64,000 nt of DNA from assembly GCA_963921425.1 (NCBI GenBank), contig OY992836.1, positions 4,789,825 to 4,853,824 of the forward strand, written 5' to 3'. Of the stretch, positions 45,119-55,437 are shown piece after piece. This stretch comes from Dryas octopetala. Lineage: Eukaryota > Streptophyta > Magnoliopsida > Rosales > Rosaceae. Position numbers and translations under genes: made by a program. Position 1 is the first letter of the stretch. Every line of letters begins with the position of its first letter. The notes beneath the pieces are model-generated. The model was not told the DNA's origin, did not search any database, and saw only the letters and a program-made list of their open reading frames with translations.

Positions 45119-46064
45119 AGGGGTGGGACAAACCCGATGCAACCTGACCAACCCAACCAAAATGGGTTCGATTGGTTCAGTTTCTACCTCCATTTTTTGG
45201 GAGGTCGGTTCATCATCCGACCAACCCGACCTTTTTTTGGGTTGGTTAAGGGCAATGAATTGAATTTCAAATTTCGAAAAAATTTAGACTAAAACAATTG
45301 AAATATTTAACAATATTTTGAAATTTAATTCCATGGTTAAGGGTTGGATTCTCACAAACCCGAGCACAACCGACTCGACCCGCCCGTGAATGTTTGAATG
45401 AACGAGAAACCCAAGGCATGAGCCCACTTTCATGAGTGCAGACACATGTCCTTTAACTTAACTGAACATTAACAGTTTTTTTTTTTGGCCAAGGAACATT
45501 AACAGTGTTAAACCCTATTGAAAAATAAGAAAAAAATAAAATAAAATTAAAATTAAAATAAATGATTATAAAGTTTAATTTTGGACTATCACTACTTTTA
45601 AGACCAAATCTTTTTTTTTTGTATTTAAAGGAGGCCTAGTGTATGCCAAACTGGTCCTTTTTTGCCTTATTTGTTACTTTCTCCATCTCTCTCCCACTCA
45701 CGAAAAATTATAGGGTATAACCGATATATCGTCATGTGGTATAACTAATCCAACGTGTAAGGGTATTACTGGATGATGTGTTTATATTAGTATGATATAG
45801 TATTAATAACATTCACTCATATTATAACAAATAGACTAGTTATACCACGTGTAAATATAGCGGTATAAAGAATAATCTCATTTCTCTCATTTCAGACTCA
45901 GCACCATTCTCTCTCTTCTCTCTCTTTTCTCTCTTCACCGTCACTCTCTCTCTCCTCGATGCATCGCCGTCCGGAAAGTGAGGTGGAGAGGGAGAGAGAG
46001 AGAGAGAGAGAACGAGGGCGAGATTGGAGGAGGAGGAGAGGGGTTGAAGATATTGGTGAGGACG
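45119..46064. other. intergenic with a hAT-like end and GA-rich tract
   Basis: From 45119 (taggggtgggacaaaccc) runs a sequence of the same style as hAT-like ends, with aacccaacc and gaccaacccgacc motifs to about 45400; no second end is seen. CT- and GA-rich microsatellite tracts (about 45905-46015) precede the trihelix fragment and may be its old leader. Confidence 0.4.
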
Positions 46065-46246
46065 ATTGAGAGGTTTGGCAAGGTGTATCAGAGAGTGGAG
46101 GCCGAAAAGTTGAGGCAGATGGTGGAGTTGGAGAAGCAGAAGATGTAGTTCGCCAAGGACATGGAGGTACAGAGAATGGGAATGTTCATGGACACGTAGG
46201 TCTAGCTCGAGCGGATCAAGCACAGCAAGCGATCTGGCTCTAATGG
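46065..46246 (+). pseudogene. trihelix (ASIL-type) transcription factor, C-terminal fragment with three stops
   Basis: About 60 codons in one frame match the conserved C-terminal helix of ASIL1/ASIL2-type trihelix factors: IERFGKVYQRVEAEKLRQMV, LEKQKM, FAKDMEVQRMGMFMDT, LERIKHSKRSG. Family proteins bind GT-type promoter elements through an N-terminal trihelix domain, which is absent here. Three TAG codons (46146, 46197, 46203) interrupt the frame; each is where the family has Gln, so CAG-to-TAG changes explain all of them. The fragment ends at a possible splice site (aatggtaacg). It is a dead duplicate piece, not a gene. Confidence 0.78.
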
Positions 46247-47384
46247 TAACGCAAATCTCTCGTCTTTTTTTTTTTTGTGTATATTATATTTATTTTTGAT
46301 TTGTGTTCTGAGGACTTTATCTGTTGGTTTGTGATTTTGTTGGATGTTGGTCATATGCTTTTGTTGAGAAGGTGTACTGAATTTGTGTATAATCTGAATG
46401 GGCCTTGACTTTGAAGCTTCTGTTAATTGTGAAGATCCAAACTCACGCTGATTGAGAAATTTAAAATTAGAGTTCTTACTTGAACTTTATAGTGGGCTTT
46501 GGCGATGTAGTAATAACTAAGATTGATTTTTGTATATGTAGTAATTAGAAACTATTTGCTTGTGTGCAGTGCCAAAAATTCAGTTCCCCCTTTGTATTGG
46601 TTATGACACGAATGCCAGATTTGGGGGTTTGAGTTGCCAGAGCTCTTATCAAGCAATTCATGTATGAGAACTATGGTATGGAGAACTCTGAATTATTGGG
46701 AGGAATTTCAAAGCTTTGGTTTGGCTCGAGCTTAACTTAATGCGAACTAAGTTGTTTTAATATGTATCCTATGGAGGACAAATCTAGGCGGCTAGGGATG
46801 GGAGTGGGTTGAGCTTGTTCATAGTTGTCTCTGTTTTGACAGATTTGGGCGGAGCAAGCTGGTCTTCAATCTGCCTCATGTTGCTTAGCTTTGTAAGCCA
46901 ATGAAAATCATGTTCTCACGTCCCTTGTCTCTGGGTATGATAACCATTTCTCCCTTGATTCTTTTTTGGAGACACAATCTCATATCTTGCAGGTGGGATA
47001 TGTGACCCAGAGCATATGAACCAAATCTATGCCTATTTTGAACCACATATTCTTTTTTAATTTATTTTTTCTCTTAAGAAAATTAATATCAGGAGCAACT
47101 TTTTGAAATTGATTCCTACTGATTGGATAGAAACAATTCTTTAATGGGTATTTCAGAATTGAAACAAAAAAAACAAAAAAACTCTATTGGTTTAGCAGAA
47201 ATATTGGTTTGTTCATGGATGTGAAAGTTTGTAAACTTGAGCTCAGAGAGTTTTATTAAGAGTTCTTTGAATTTGTACTATGAAAGAACATAAAACATAT
47301 CCTGTTAAATTTTCAGGCTTTAGATTTTTAATCCATTAATGTAAAGCCTTTTGAATGAGCTTCATCATTCCTTTTCAAATTCAT
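46247..47384. other. AT-rich flank of the trihelix fragment
   Basis: Could be the intron or 3' untranslated part duplicated with the fragment. No coding exon or mobile-element end recognised. Confidence 0.45.
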
Positions 47385-47813
47385 GTAAGTGGGGGCTATA
47401 ATTGTTACTGGCAAACAACAATAATATGTAAGTGAGGTTATGATTGTTACTAACAAGCAATAACAATATATAATTGGGGCTATGATTGTTACTGCTTGTC
47501 AGTAACAATATATAAGGGGAGGCTATGGTTGTTACTGCTTGTCAGTAACAATATATAAGTGGGCTATGATTGTTATTGACAAGCAGTAACAATATGAAAG
47601 TGAGGCTATGATTGTTAATGCTTGTTAGTAACAATATATAAGTGAGGCTATTGTTGTTACTACCTGTCAGTAACAATATGTAAGTGGGGTTATATTGTTA
47701 CTATCTGTCAGTAACAATATATAAATGGGGGTTATGATTGTTATTGCTTTTCAGTAATAATATATAAGTGGGGGCTATAGTTGTATATTTGTATATGTAA
47801 GTGGGGCTATAGT
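47385..47813. repeat. tandem array of hairpin-forming units
   Basis: About nine degenerate units of ~45-50 bp. A typical unit reads gtaagtggggctatgatt, then gttactgcttgtcagtaac, then aatatat. Each middle unit contains a short inverted repeat (attgttactg/cagtaacaat around a cttgt loop), so each can form a small stem-loop. Units differ by point changes and by loss of the stem at both ends of the array. There is no coding potential. Confidence 0.88.
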
Positions 47814-49108
47814 TTGTATAAATTGCCTTGTTTCTGGGTTTTTTTATTACACAGTGAAAAATTGAAAGTAGGTACTGTTGGTTTTTTTTTTTCAAAGTCA
47901 ATTTCATAAAATAAATAATAATTGACACTGTTAGTTTTTTTGAAAATGTGGAAAAAAAACAAAACAAAACAAATGACAAAAAAAGTTATTGTAGCGCGCT
48001 ACAGTACTTTACTACAGTAACACCATTACTGTAGCGGTTGGACTGTTAAATGATGGGCCGCTACAGTATTTCACTATAGCAGTTGGGTCTTAAAAACAGT
48101 CTATTTCATGAAATGGACTTTAAAAAAAAAAACCCTAAAAATTATATTGGTAACTTCTCTCCACCTTCAGATCCATTTAACCCTTGATTCTGTAACGACC
48201 TTAACCATTGGAGAATCTATTATTGGATTGACCGAAATTGTCTTTCCCTTTTGTTGGTTGCCATTGTGAGATACCAGAGCTGTCATAAAGGTTTGAGATT
48301 GATCGAACCTATTTGGTTTGCTTTTTTCTCCATGTGGTGATGACAGCTCAATTTAAATCCAATCCAATCCTTTCAATCTTTGGCAATCCTCCCAAACCAA
48401 TCTCTGCAGTCACCTATTTCCCAAAAACCCCAAAAAAAGAAACATGATTTAAACATCACTAAAACCACCTCTATGGCTCCGGAACATGGTGGAACGGTGG
48501 TGGTGAGTCCGTATAGAGGCGGTGAGTCGGAGGGATATAGAGTTTGAGCCTTGAGGTGCTGCGTTAAATATTGAGTTTTTTTATGTTATTTTAATTGATT
48601 TAACACTGTTAATGCTCCTAAGGACATGTGTCACTCTATCAGCATAGGAGACAGGGAGGGACAACTATTTTGGAGACAGAGGATCTGCACTCCACTTTCA
48701 TTTCTCATTCTGTATGTCTCTCACGCCGCACACAGACACTTTCATCTCTCTCTCTCTCTCTTTTAGTAGTCTCTCTCTCCCACCTCTGCTCGTCGTTGCC
48801 AACTCGCCATTGCATCTGCTCCCTCTGCTCGTTGTCGCCAGCTCGCCTCTGCTTGTCCTCCATTTTTCATTTCTTCTGATTTCTGAGTTTGAGTATGGTA
48901 TATGATTATTTTTGGTTTGATGATTAATTTCTCTATTAATCATTGGAAATTTGGCATGACAATTTGATGATTTTAATGGTTTAGTTCTCTATTTATTTTT
49001 AGTTTTTTTTTGTTTATGTTTTGTTTATAGTGTTGGTTTGCTGGGTTTCTCTATTTAATGTCATGGACTCATCTTCCCTCTCTCCAATGTCCTCGCCGAA
49101 ACCGGAGT
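47814..49108. other. intergenic with short palindromes and a CT-rich leader
   Basis: At 47990-48003 tgtagcgcgctaca is a perfect palindrome; 48028-48037 and 48059-48068 (tactgtagcg / cgctacagta) form another stem. This ctacagta-rich patch may be a MITE relic. About 48690-48870 is CT-rich with cgtcg/ctcgcc motifs, as in a plant 5' leader; no certain coding exon follows. Confidence 0.4.
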
Positions 49109-49828
49109 CTCGTCTCTGGATATTGCTGAATCATTTTAGTCATCCTTGGATCTTGCTTAATCATTTCACCCACCAGAACTCTGTGTATAATTCGCCACTA
49201 GGATCTTTCCGCCATCTCCTAGATATACACCATGACTATATCATCACGATTACGGTAAAAGGTATGGCACTTCCGTAGATGGCCTCCAAACACCCCTAGG
49301 CAACTCCACTCCAAATCGCCTCCAGGGGAATCAAACCTAAATCATTCTCATTCCAAAGATTCATCTCAAGCACTGCCGCATTATCAAACAAAAAATACAG
49401 TATTCCATTGCAAGAAAGCCCGTGAGAAGTAAGAGTATAGTGATAATAACCACCATGCTCCTTTTCACTTGAAAAAACTTTAGCCCATTGCTCCCATTCA
49501 CCACTTTCAGAAAAATATACTGAAACAGTAGCAAGGGTTTCAAGGTCTCTGAGTGCCAAATCTCAGAACCCTAAATCTATAATCGACAACTTCCTTTCCA
49601 TAGATGAGGCTGCAAGAAAATCCTAATCTGGTATAGTGGAAGTAGTAAGTTGTACCGGGAACCACTTCTTTAGAACAATCGATGACAATTCAAAATGCTC
49701 CAACTCATTCGGAGTAGACTCAGCTGAGCGGCAGCTAACAGAGAATGTGGGTGCAGGTCTTTGTAATAAAATCTAGATGAGCCAACCATTCTCTCCACTC
49801 CTTGCAAACTGACCTACAACTAGCTTGA
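49109..49828 (-). pseudogene. left arm: inverted F-box-associated-like copy
   Basis: Minus-strand copy of 49861-50612. Its best frame (49559 to 49296) reads SESGEWEQWAKVFSSEKEH, YYHYTLTSHGLSCNGILYFL, then shifts after NENDLGL where ~40 bp present in the other arm are missing. It shares with the other arm the stop just before the DLALR block, so that stop predates the duplication. Wording of the F-box-associated C-terminal domain is suggested (SESGEW, LSCNGILYFLFD), but no F-box is present. Confidence 0.65.
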
Positions 49829-50612
49829 AATATTTAGTCTTCTGCCTGTTAAATCAATTGCTAGTTGTAGGCCAGTTTGCAAGAAGTGGAGAGAATGGTT
49901 GGCTCATCCAGATTTTATTACAAGGACTTGCACTCACATTCTTTGTTAGCTGCCGCTCAGCTGAGTCTGCTCCGAATGAGTTGGAGCATTTTGAATTGTC
50001 ATCGATTGTTCTAAAGAAGTGGTTCCTGGTACAACAACTTACTACTTCGACTATACCAGATTTGGATTTTCTTGCGACCTCATCTATGGAAAGGAAGTTG
50101 TCGATTATAGATTTAGGGTTCTGAGATTTGGCACTTAGAGGCCTTGAAACCCTTGCTACTGTTTCAGTATATTTTTCTGAAAGTGGTGAATGGGAGCAAT
50201 GGGTTAAAGTTTTTTCAAGTGAAAAGGAGCATATGGGTTATTATCACTACACTCTTACTTCTCACGGGCTTTCTTTCAATGGAATGCTGTATTTTTTGTT
50301 TGATAATGGGGCGGTGCTTGAGATGAATCTTTGGAATGAGAATGATTTAGGTCTCGACTTACTCTTTCCGCCAGAGCTAGATCTTGATTCGACTGAAGGC
50401 GATGTGGAGTGGAGTTGCCTAGGGGTGTTTGGAGGCCATCTACAGAAGTGCCAGACCTTTTACCGTAATCGTGATGATATAGTCATGGTGTGTATCTGGG
50501 AGATGGCGGAAAGATTCTGGTGGCGAATTATACACAGAGTTCTGGTGGGTGAAATGATTAAGCAAGATCCAGGGATGACTAAAATGATTCAGCAATATCC
50601 AGAGACGAGAAT
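49109..50612. repeat. inverted duplication, ~720-750 bp arms, ~32 bp spacer
   Basis: 49109-49828 and 49861-50612 are near-identical inverted copies. At the centre, ctagttgtaggtcagtttgc-type sequence reads outward on both sides of a short spacer (about 49829-49860). At the outer ends gtctcgtctctggatattgc pairs with the reverse complement of gcaatatccagagacgag. Differences are scattered point changes plus one ~40 bp gap in the left arm. Transcription across it would give a long hairpin RNA. Confidence 0.9.
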
Positions 50613-50640
50613 AGACTTCAGATGGTTTCAATCTATCTAT
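49861..50640 (+). pseudogene. right arm: F-box-associated-like sequence
   Basis: One frame is open on both sides of a TGA at 50122-50124. The second part (from about 50128) reads GLETLATVSVYFSESGEWEQ, HYTLTSHGLSFNGMLYFLFD, then CLGVFGGHLQKCQTFYRN and IVMVCIWEMAE with WWRIIHRVLVGEM. A conserved order of SE.GEW, NG.LYFL, CLGV..G.L and .WE...W...HRV is typical of plant F-box-associated domains. F-box proteins recruit substrates to SCF ubiquitin ligases, but the F-box is missing. The frame continues into a downstream ankyrin exon by chance. Assignment is by pattern only; it may be another fold. Confidence 0.55.
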
Positions 50641-50818
50641 GGACATTTCAGATTTGATACACGTTGGAAGCGTCCTCCCTTTATTTTCTCCTGTTGGCCG
50701 ACACCACTTCCCAAACCTGGTATGTGGTTAGTGTTATGGTGCCCATGTCTATATATATATTTACTTGTCGAATTTGTATTGTCTTTCAATTTCACAATAA
50801 CTCCTTCACTCATTGCAG

Positions 50819-53450
50819 TGACAAAAATAGTTTGGAACTTTCTAAATGCTGCTTGTACTGGGGATCTTGGTCTCTTAAAGAGTGAGTAGATGCTTTCTCT
50901 TGTGGTTGTGTAGTTTTTTATGACAATTTGGGTTGTTTTTGCTGGTTAAATTTGCACTTCAATCATTATTTCTTTTTAAATAATTTTGTTGGGGTTTAAT
51001 TAAATTGGTCTTTGCTTTTGGGTATATTTTACGGACCAGCTTAGTCAATTAAGCACATCTGTGGCTGGCATTAAGGCTGCCAACAAGGCACTTCACTTTG
51101 CGGCAAGAGAGGGCAATACTGATGTGTGCAAGTACTTGCTGAAGGAATTGATGGTTGATGTTAATACAAAGGACGAAAACGGTATGTGCTTTATGTTGAT
51201 ATTGTCGTTGCTCAGTGTTGTTCCTTCTCTTGGTACACTGTGCGGACTATCTCTTACGCATTAACTGATTTGCAGGTGAGACTGCTCTTGTTCATGCTGC
51301 TCGGCGACACAATACCGATACTGAAAAATACCTTGTTGACCATGGTGCTGATCTAGCCACCGCTCTTCATCATTCTGCTGGATCAGGTTTGCTTCACATT
51401 TGTTTGCTTAACTCTTCTTTTGTTTTGTTTTTTGTTGTTGCAGGGGTGGAAGAGGTTTGTACTGTTTTTGTTCACTTATATTTGTGTTTCATGTAATGGC
51501 TAGATCAAATTGCAGAAATAATATGATTGCATGGCATTCCTAGATGAAGTCTTTCACTTAAATTCTACTCTCATTTGAGTCATTTTGATTTCTTCCTATT
51601 TACAGGAGACGTTAACTTGCTTGAGTATTTGATCAGCAAAGGTGTTGATGTTAACTCACCAAGTGCCACTGGCACTCCATTAATTTCGGCTGCTAGGCAT
51701 GGCTAACAAGATGCTGTGAAATCTCTGTTAAATGTAAGCTGCATTTATGCTTTCATTTGAATGCAATTTCATCTTATGATTTATGGACTTTTGTTGCTTT
51801 TGTTTTAAAAGTAAATTCAAGTTCCTTAGATTGTTGCTTTTTTACTTGGAGGTTCTTCAGAAAGAGTGCTTATATTGTGGGTATCTCTTACTTTTATAGG
51901 GCGTTCCTCTTGTTTTTGAAAGGAAATTTGAGCATCATCCTTTTCTTGTAGGGGAGTTCCACAATGGAATATTTTCCATTGATTGTCCTAGGTGTTTGCT
52001 TTTGGTGGAGGATATTTTGAATATTTACTTTCTAGGAAAGTCAAGAGTCAGTTTCCACACTAGGAAGATATTGTCTTTCAAGTTTCTTTTTCATGGGTAG
52101 TCACCTTTGTATGGTTTCCTTGCTAGTTGGCTTGCTGACTGGGTGTCTTGATTTTTAAGGCCTTTTTCAGCTTGTAAGGCTTAGCTGAAGGTAGCAGGAC
52201 CTTGGTTATGATTGCTTGTACCCGCTTTTAGGCTTTTAGGACCTCTGTTTGTTCTATTTCTATGTTTGTCTATGAACAATAGGTTACTATTATTCATCAA
52301 TATTTTGAGTAACAATAATGAGATGGCTGTATTATTTCAAGCAACATAATGAACTCCTTGTCTCAAATTTGAATACTAGTTTTCTTATATTTAGGAGTCT
52401 ATAGTTTAAATACAATTTTTAACTGAGAATTGATTTTTGCACTCCCCATTTCTCCAGTTACACTCCTCTTTCTATCTTTTCCACTCATGTATTTCCAACT
52501 TATTAAAAAAAGTCAAAAGTTAAATGGTAGATTTGGAAGTATAAATCATAAAAAGATATGAAAATAATTAAAAAAATAGAAGTGCAAGTGTAGAAAAGGG
52601 GACTGTCAAAATCACTTCCCTTTTTAAATTTGAAACCTCACTTTAACATGTAATAAGCTAATTTAATATATGAAATCCTGTATCGAAATCATTCTATGTC
52701 ATTATGCTTTATGTTTCACATTTTACTGAACCTGAGGGCTACAGCCAACAAGTTCTATGTGGCTGTGTAATAGCAGAGTACCCTTATCTTTTGTGTTTAG
52801 TATTTATATGATCATTTGAACTCAAGCCTTACTCTTTTTATTTTTTGTATGCACAGGCAAATGCCAAAGTGAATGTTAGAGCTGGTGGAACAACGTCTTT
52901 GCACATTGCTGCTGAAAATGGGAGCCAAGATATCATAAAATGTTTGTTAGGAGCTGCCGCTGATCCCAATTTAATCGATAAGGTGATGCTATGACTACAC
53001 CATTAAAGAGTATTCTCTTTCTAGCAATTTTGTCCTGTTTATGAAGGGCCTTATAACCAGATTCCATTCTGGTTAGATATTTGCTTATATTCAATAGAGT
53101 TGAGTCGAACCTTATATCTTAAGGCAGCACTTGTAGATGATTGAGTTGGCATTAATGAGACCGCAATGCAATTATTTCGATTGATGTTATATAAGGTTGT
53201 CCATCCTACCTGATATATCAATATGTTTTATGATGGGTAGAAATTGGTGTTTAGTTTGTGTTGCTAATAAATTAATGGTGACTTACCACAGGATGGTTTG
53301 AAGCCAATGCTGGTTGCAGTTGCAAGAGGGAACCACAATGCTGTTGAGATTCCATTTCCCGTGACGTCAAAAGTTGAAACTATACCAGAATGGACAATTC
53401 GGTCTATGCTGCATGAAACAAGCAAGCAACAGCTGATTTTGTGGGTGTAT
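50819..53450 (+). pseudogene. ankyrin-repeat gene (At3g04710-like), stop in an exon and TPR part missing
   Basis: Exon-like blocks with GT-AG borders: 50819-50881 (FLNAACTGDLGLLK), 51040-51181 (ALHFAAREGNTDVCKYLLKE), 51276-51386 (ETALVHAARRHNTDTEKYLV), 51606-51733 (VNLLEYLISKGVDVNS), 52857-52982 (TSLHIAAENGSQDIIKCLL), 53292-~53450 (KPMLVAVARGNHNAVEI, then VETIPEWTI). These are ankyrin repeats in the order found in plant ankyrin-TPR proteins such as At3g04710. In 51606-51733 a TAA (51704-51706) breaks the frame. One ankyrin exon seems lost in the 1.1 kb intron, the first splice joint gives an early stop, and the TPR domain is missing. So it is not expected to make the usual protein. The upstream intron resembles that of the partial copy at 53.6 kb. 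Confidence 0.75.
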
Positions 53451-53578
53451 AATTTCTTAGGATGAATTTGGTTTTTTTTTTTTTTTTTGGTGGTTAAAAT
53501 TTTCTGATTTTGTGGTTGAATTTTTATTTATTATGAGAAAATTTATTGGGGTTAAATTGAATTGCGGTTTGCTTTTGG

Positions 53579-53753
53579 GTGGAGTCGTTGGGGATACTTA
53601 ATGATGGAAAGGGATTGGCCACAACTGTGGATGTTATTAAGGATGCCAACAACCGGGTGGCGCTTCATATTGCGGCGGGAGAAGGAAAGATTGATGTGTG
53701 CAAGTACTTGCTGGAGGAATTGAAAGTTAATGTTAATGCAAGGGATGGAGACG
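53579..53753 (+). pseudogene. second partial copy of the ankyrin gene (one exon)
   Basis: The exon reads DGKGLATTVDVIKDANNRVA, then LHIAAGEGKIDVCKYLLEEL and a splice donor (gacggtatgtg) exactly as in the exon at 51040-51181. The preceding intron end (ttggggttaaattgaattgcgg) also resembles that at 50990. It is closer to the usual family sequence (with DGKGLA) than the first copy. No later exons follow, so it is a truncated tandem duplicate. Confidence 0.72.
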
Positions 53754-54629
53754 GTATGTGTGCCTTTATGCTATACAGTTTCTGTTCTTGTTAAATGAGA
53801 CCAAAATGTGATTTACAAAGTTACACCCCAAGTCTGTTGGGATGCAATGCAGATCACTAATGTTCTTAGGAGAGCAAATTATCCATTTTTTGGACTCAAA
53901 CCCCAATATAAAGAGAATCAGATGCTAATTTTCAATTTTTGCTTCAAGAACACTATTATTATGTTGCACAATCTTTTAGCCTTGAAAAATGGTTAATTGT
54001 AAGACAACGTTTTCTCTCACAAGGCCAAAAGAAAGACAAAACGTAAACCTTTATTTTATTTTATATTTTGTGTTTTTACTATGGGTTTAGAAAAATTGGT
54101 CTCAGATAAATAATAAAGAAACAAATGATCCCAACAAAAAAAATAATAATAAAACAAATGATAATTTCATTCAATTCGTTCTTGTTATTATTCTTATTTT
54201 GTTGGCATTAACTATAAGCTGTTAAGTTATGTAGTCAGACTAATTTCTTTGCGTATCATTCGGCCGTTTGTTGTCATATATTTCTACTGCGCATTTAAGT
54301 AATATTTATGAGAAATGAACCATGAGAACGTAAGTGGAAAATAAGGAAAAGTACTGGGATAAAAAGTGTAATAGGAGTTAAACGGCAATTAAGACGAAAG
54401 TGACGAAAACCCTTGATTGGAACAAAAATGAAATAAAAGTCTTTAATTGGAACAAATTAAAACTTTAATTGAAACAAATTAAAAGTGGCATTCTCAATTG
54501 CGACAAGGTGTTATCCTTTTTCAGATTATGTATATTATGGGTTAAGATTACATCAGAAATTGAAATAGCTGGACCAATAATCACTTGTTTCCTGAGTTTC
54601 CTGGTTTATAATAATTTGGTGATACTTTT
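53754..54629. other. intergenic, AT-rich
   Basis: No gene or element boundary seen. It ends at the hAT-like element. Confidence 0.5.
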
Positions 54630-55430
54630 AGGGTCCATTTGGTATCATTTCCTAAAATTAAAATTCAAAAATTGAAATACAATCCAAAAATATGAATTTT
54701 ATTTTGAGTTTTTGGAAAAATTTGATAACCATTTGGTAGTAAATTTGAAATTGAATTTTAAAAACATCTGTATAAGACAATCTTGCCATTTTCACTCAAG
54801 CATTTTATCAAACACCATCTAGACATTTGAACCAACCATCTCCCTTAATCTTTGATGAAAATTTCTGCTAATCCATGTCAGTGAAAAAAATTAAGAAATT
54901 TTATTACGCCCTAATCGCTTCAAGCTCGATACGCATCCCCAATCTTCATGCTCTGCATCTTCAACCTTCATGCTCTGCATCCTAACCTTCAAGCTTTGCA
55001 TCCCAACCTTCAAGCTCATCAAAACTAAAGAGGATGAAGGTCTGAGCGACTCCAAAAGCATGATATCAGACCATAAACCAGCCTTGCAAAGACTCTTCTG
55101 AAATCTGAAACTTCCTCTCTCTCTCTCTCTCTCTCTCTCTTCCCCCTCCCCTTTCTCTCTCTTTGTCTGTCGATGGTAGTGTGGGTTTGTGGAGGGAGAT
55201 GAAGTAGAGTTGGTGGTGAGGCAAAGAAGATGTGCGACAGAAAAAAAAAAAAAAAAAAAAAAAACTTTGAAAAACAATGTTTAATCATTTTTAGAAGAGG
55301 GGTTGTTTTTGAATTTTTTTAGATATTCATTTTAAAAAATAGTCTACCAAACACATTTTTAAAATTTAAAAACAATTTTATGTTTTTAAATAAAGAAAAC
55401 TGTTTTTAAATAGAGTACCGAACATACCCT
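54630..55430. mobile_element. hAT-like non-autonomous element
   Basis: Left end agggtccatttggtatc; the reverse complement of the right end is agggtatgttcggtactc, an imperfect TIR. The same 7 bp tactttt flanks both ends (54623-54629 and 55431-55437); with one mismatch it extends to 8 bp, the hAT length. Inside are AT-rich subterminal regions and a CT/GA tract (about 55107-55140) plus an A-run (55241-55264). The wording 'ccatttggta...accgaaca' is common in plant hAT MITEs. No transposase. Confidence 0.72.
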
Positions 55431-55437
55431 TACTTTT

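Noticed and set aside
45840..46223. 127-codon minus-strand ORF
   Set aside because: It is antisense to the trihelix fragment and its CT/GA-rich leader; the plus strand carries the recognisable helix.
47385..47813. CRISPR-like array
   Set aside because: Units are degenerate, contiguous and without distinct spacers, in a plant nuclear setting; it is a minisatellite.
48628..48943. Ser/Leu-rich ORFs on both strands
   Set aside because: Translation of a CT-rich tract; likely an untranslated leader.
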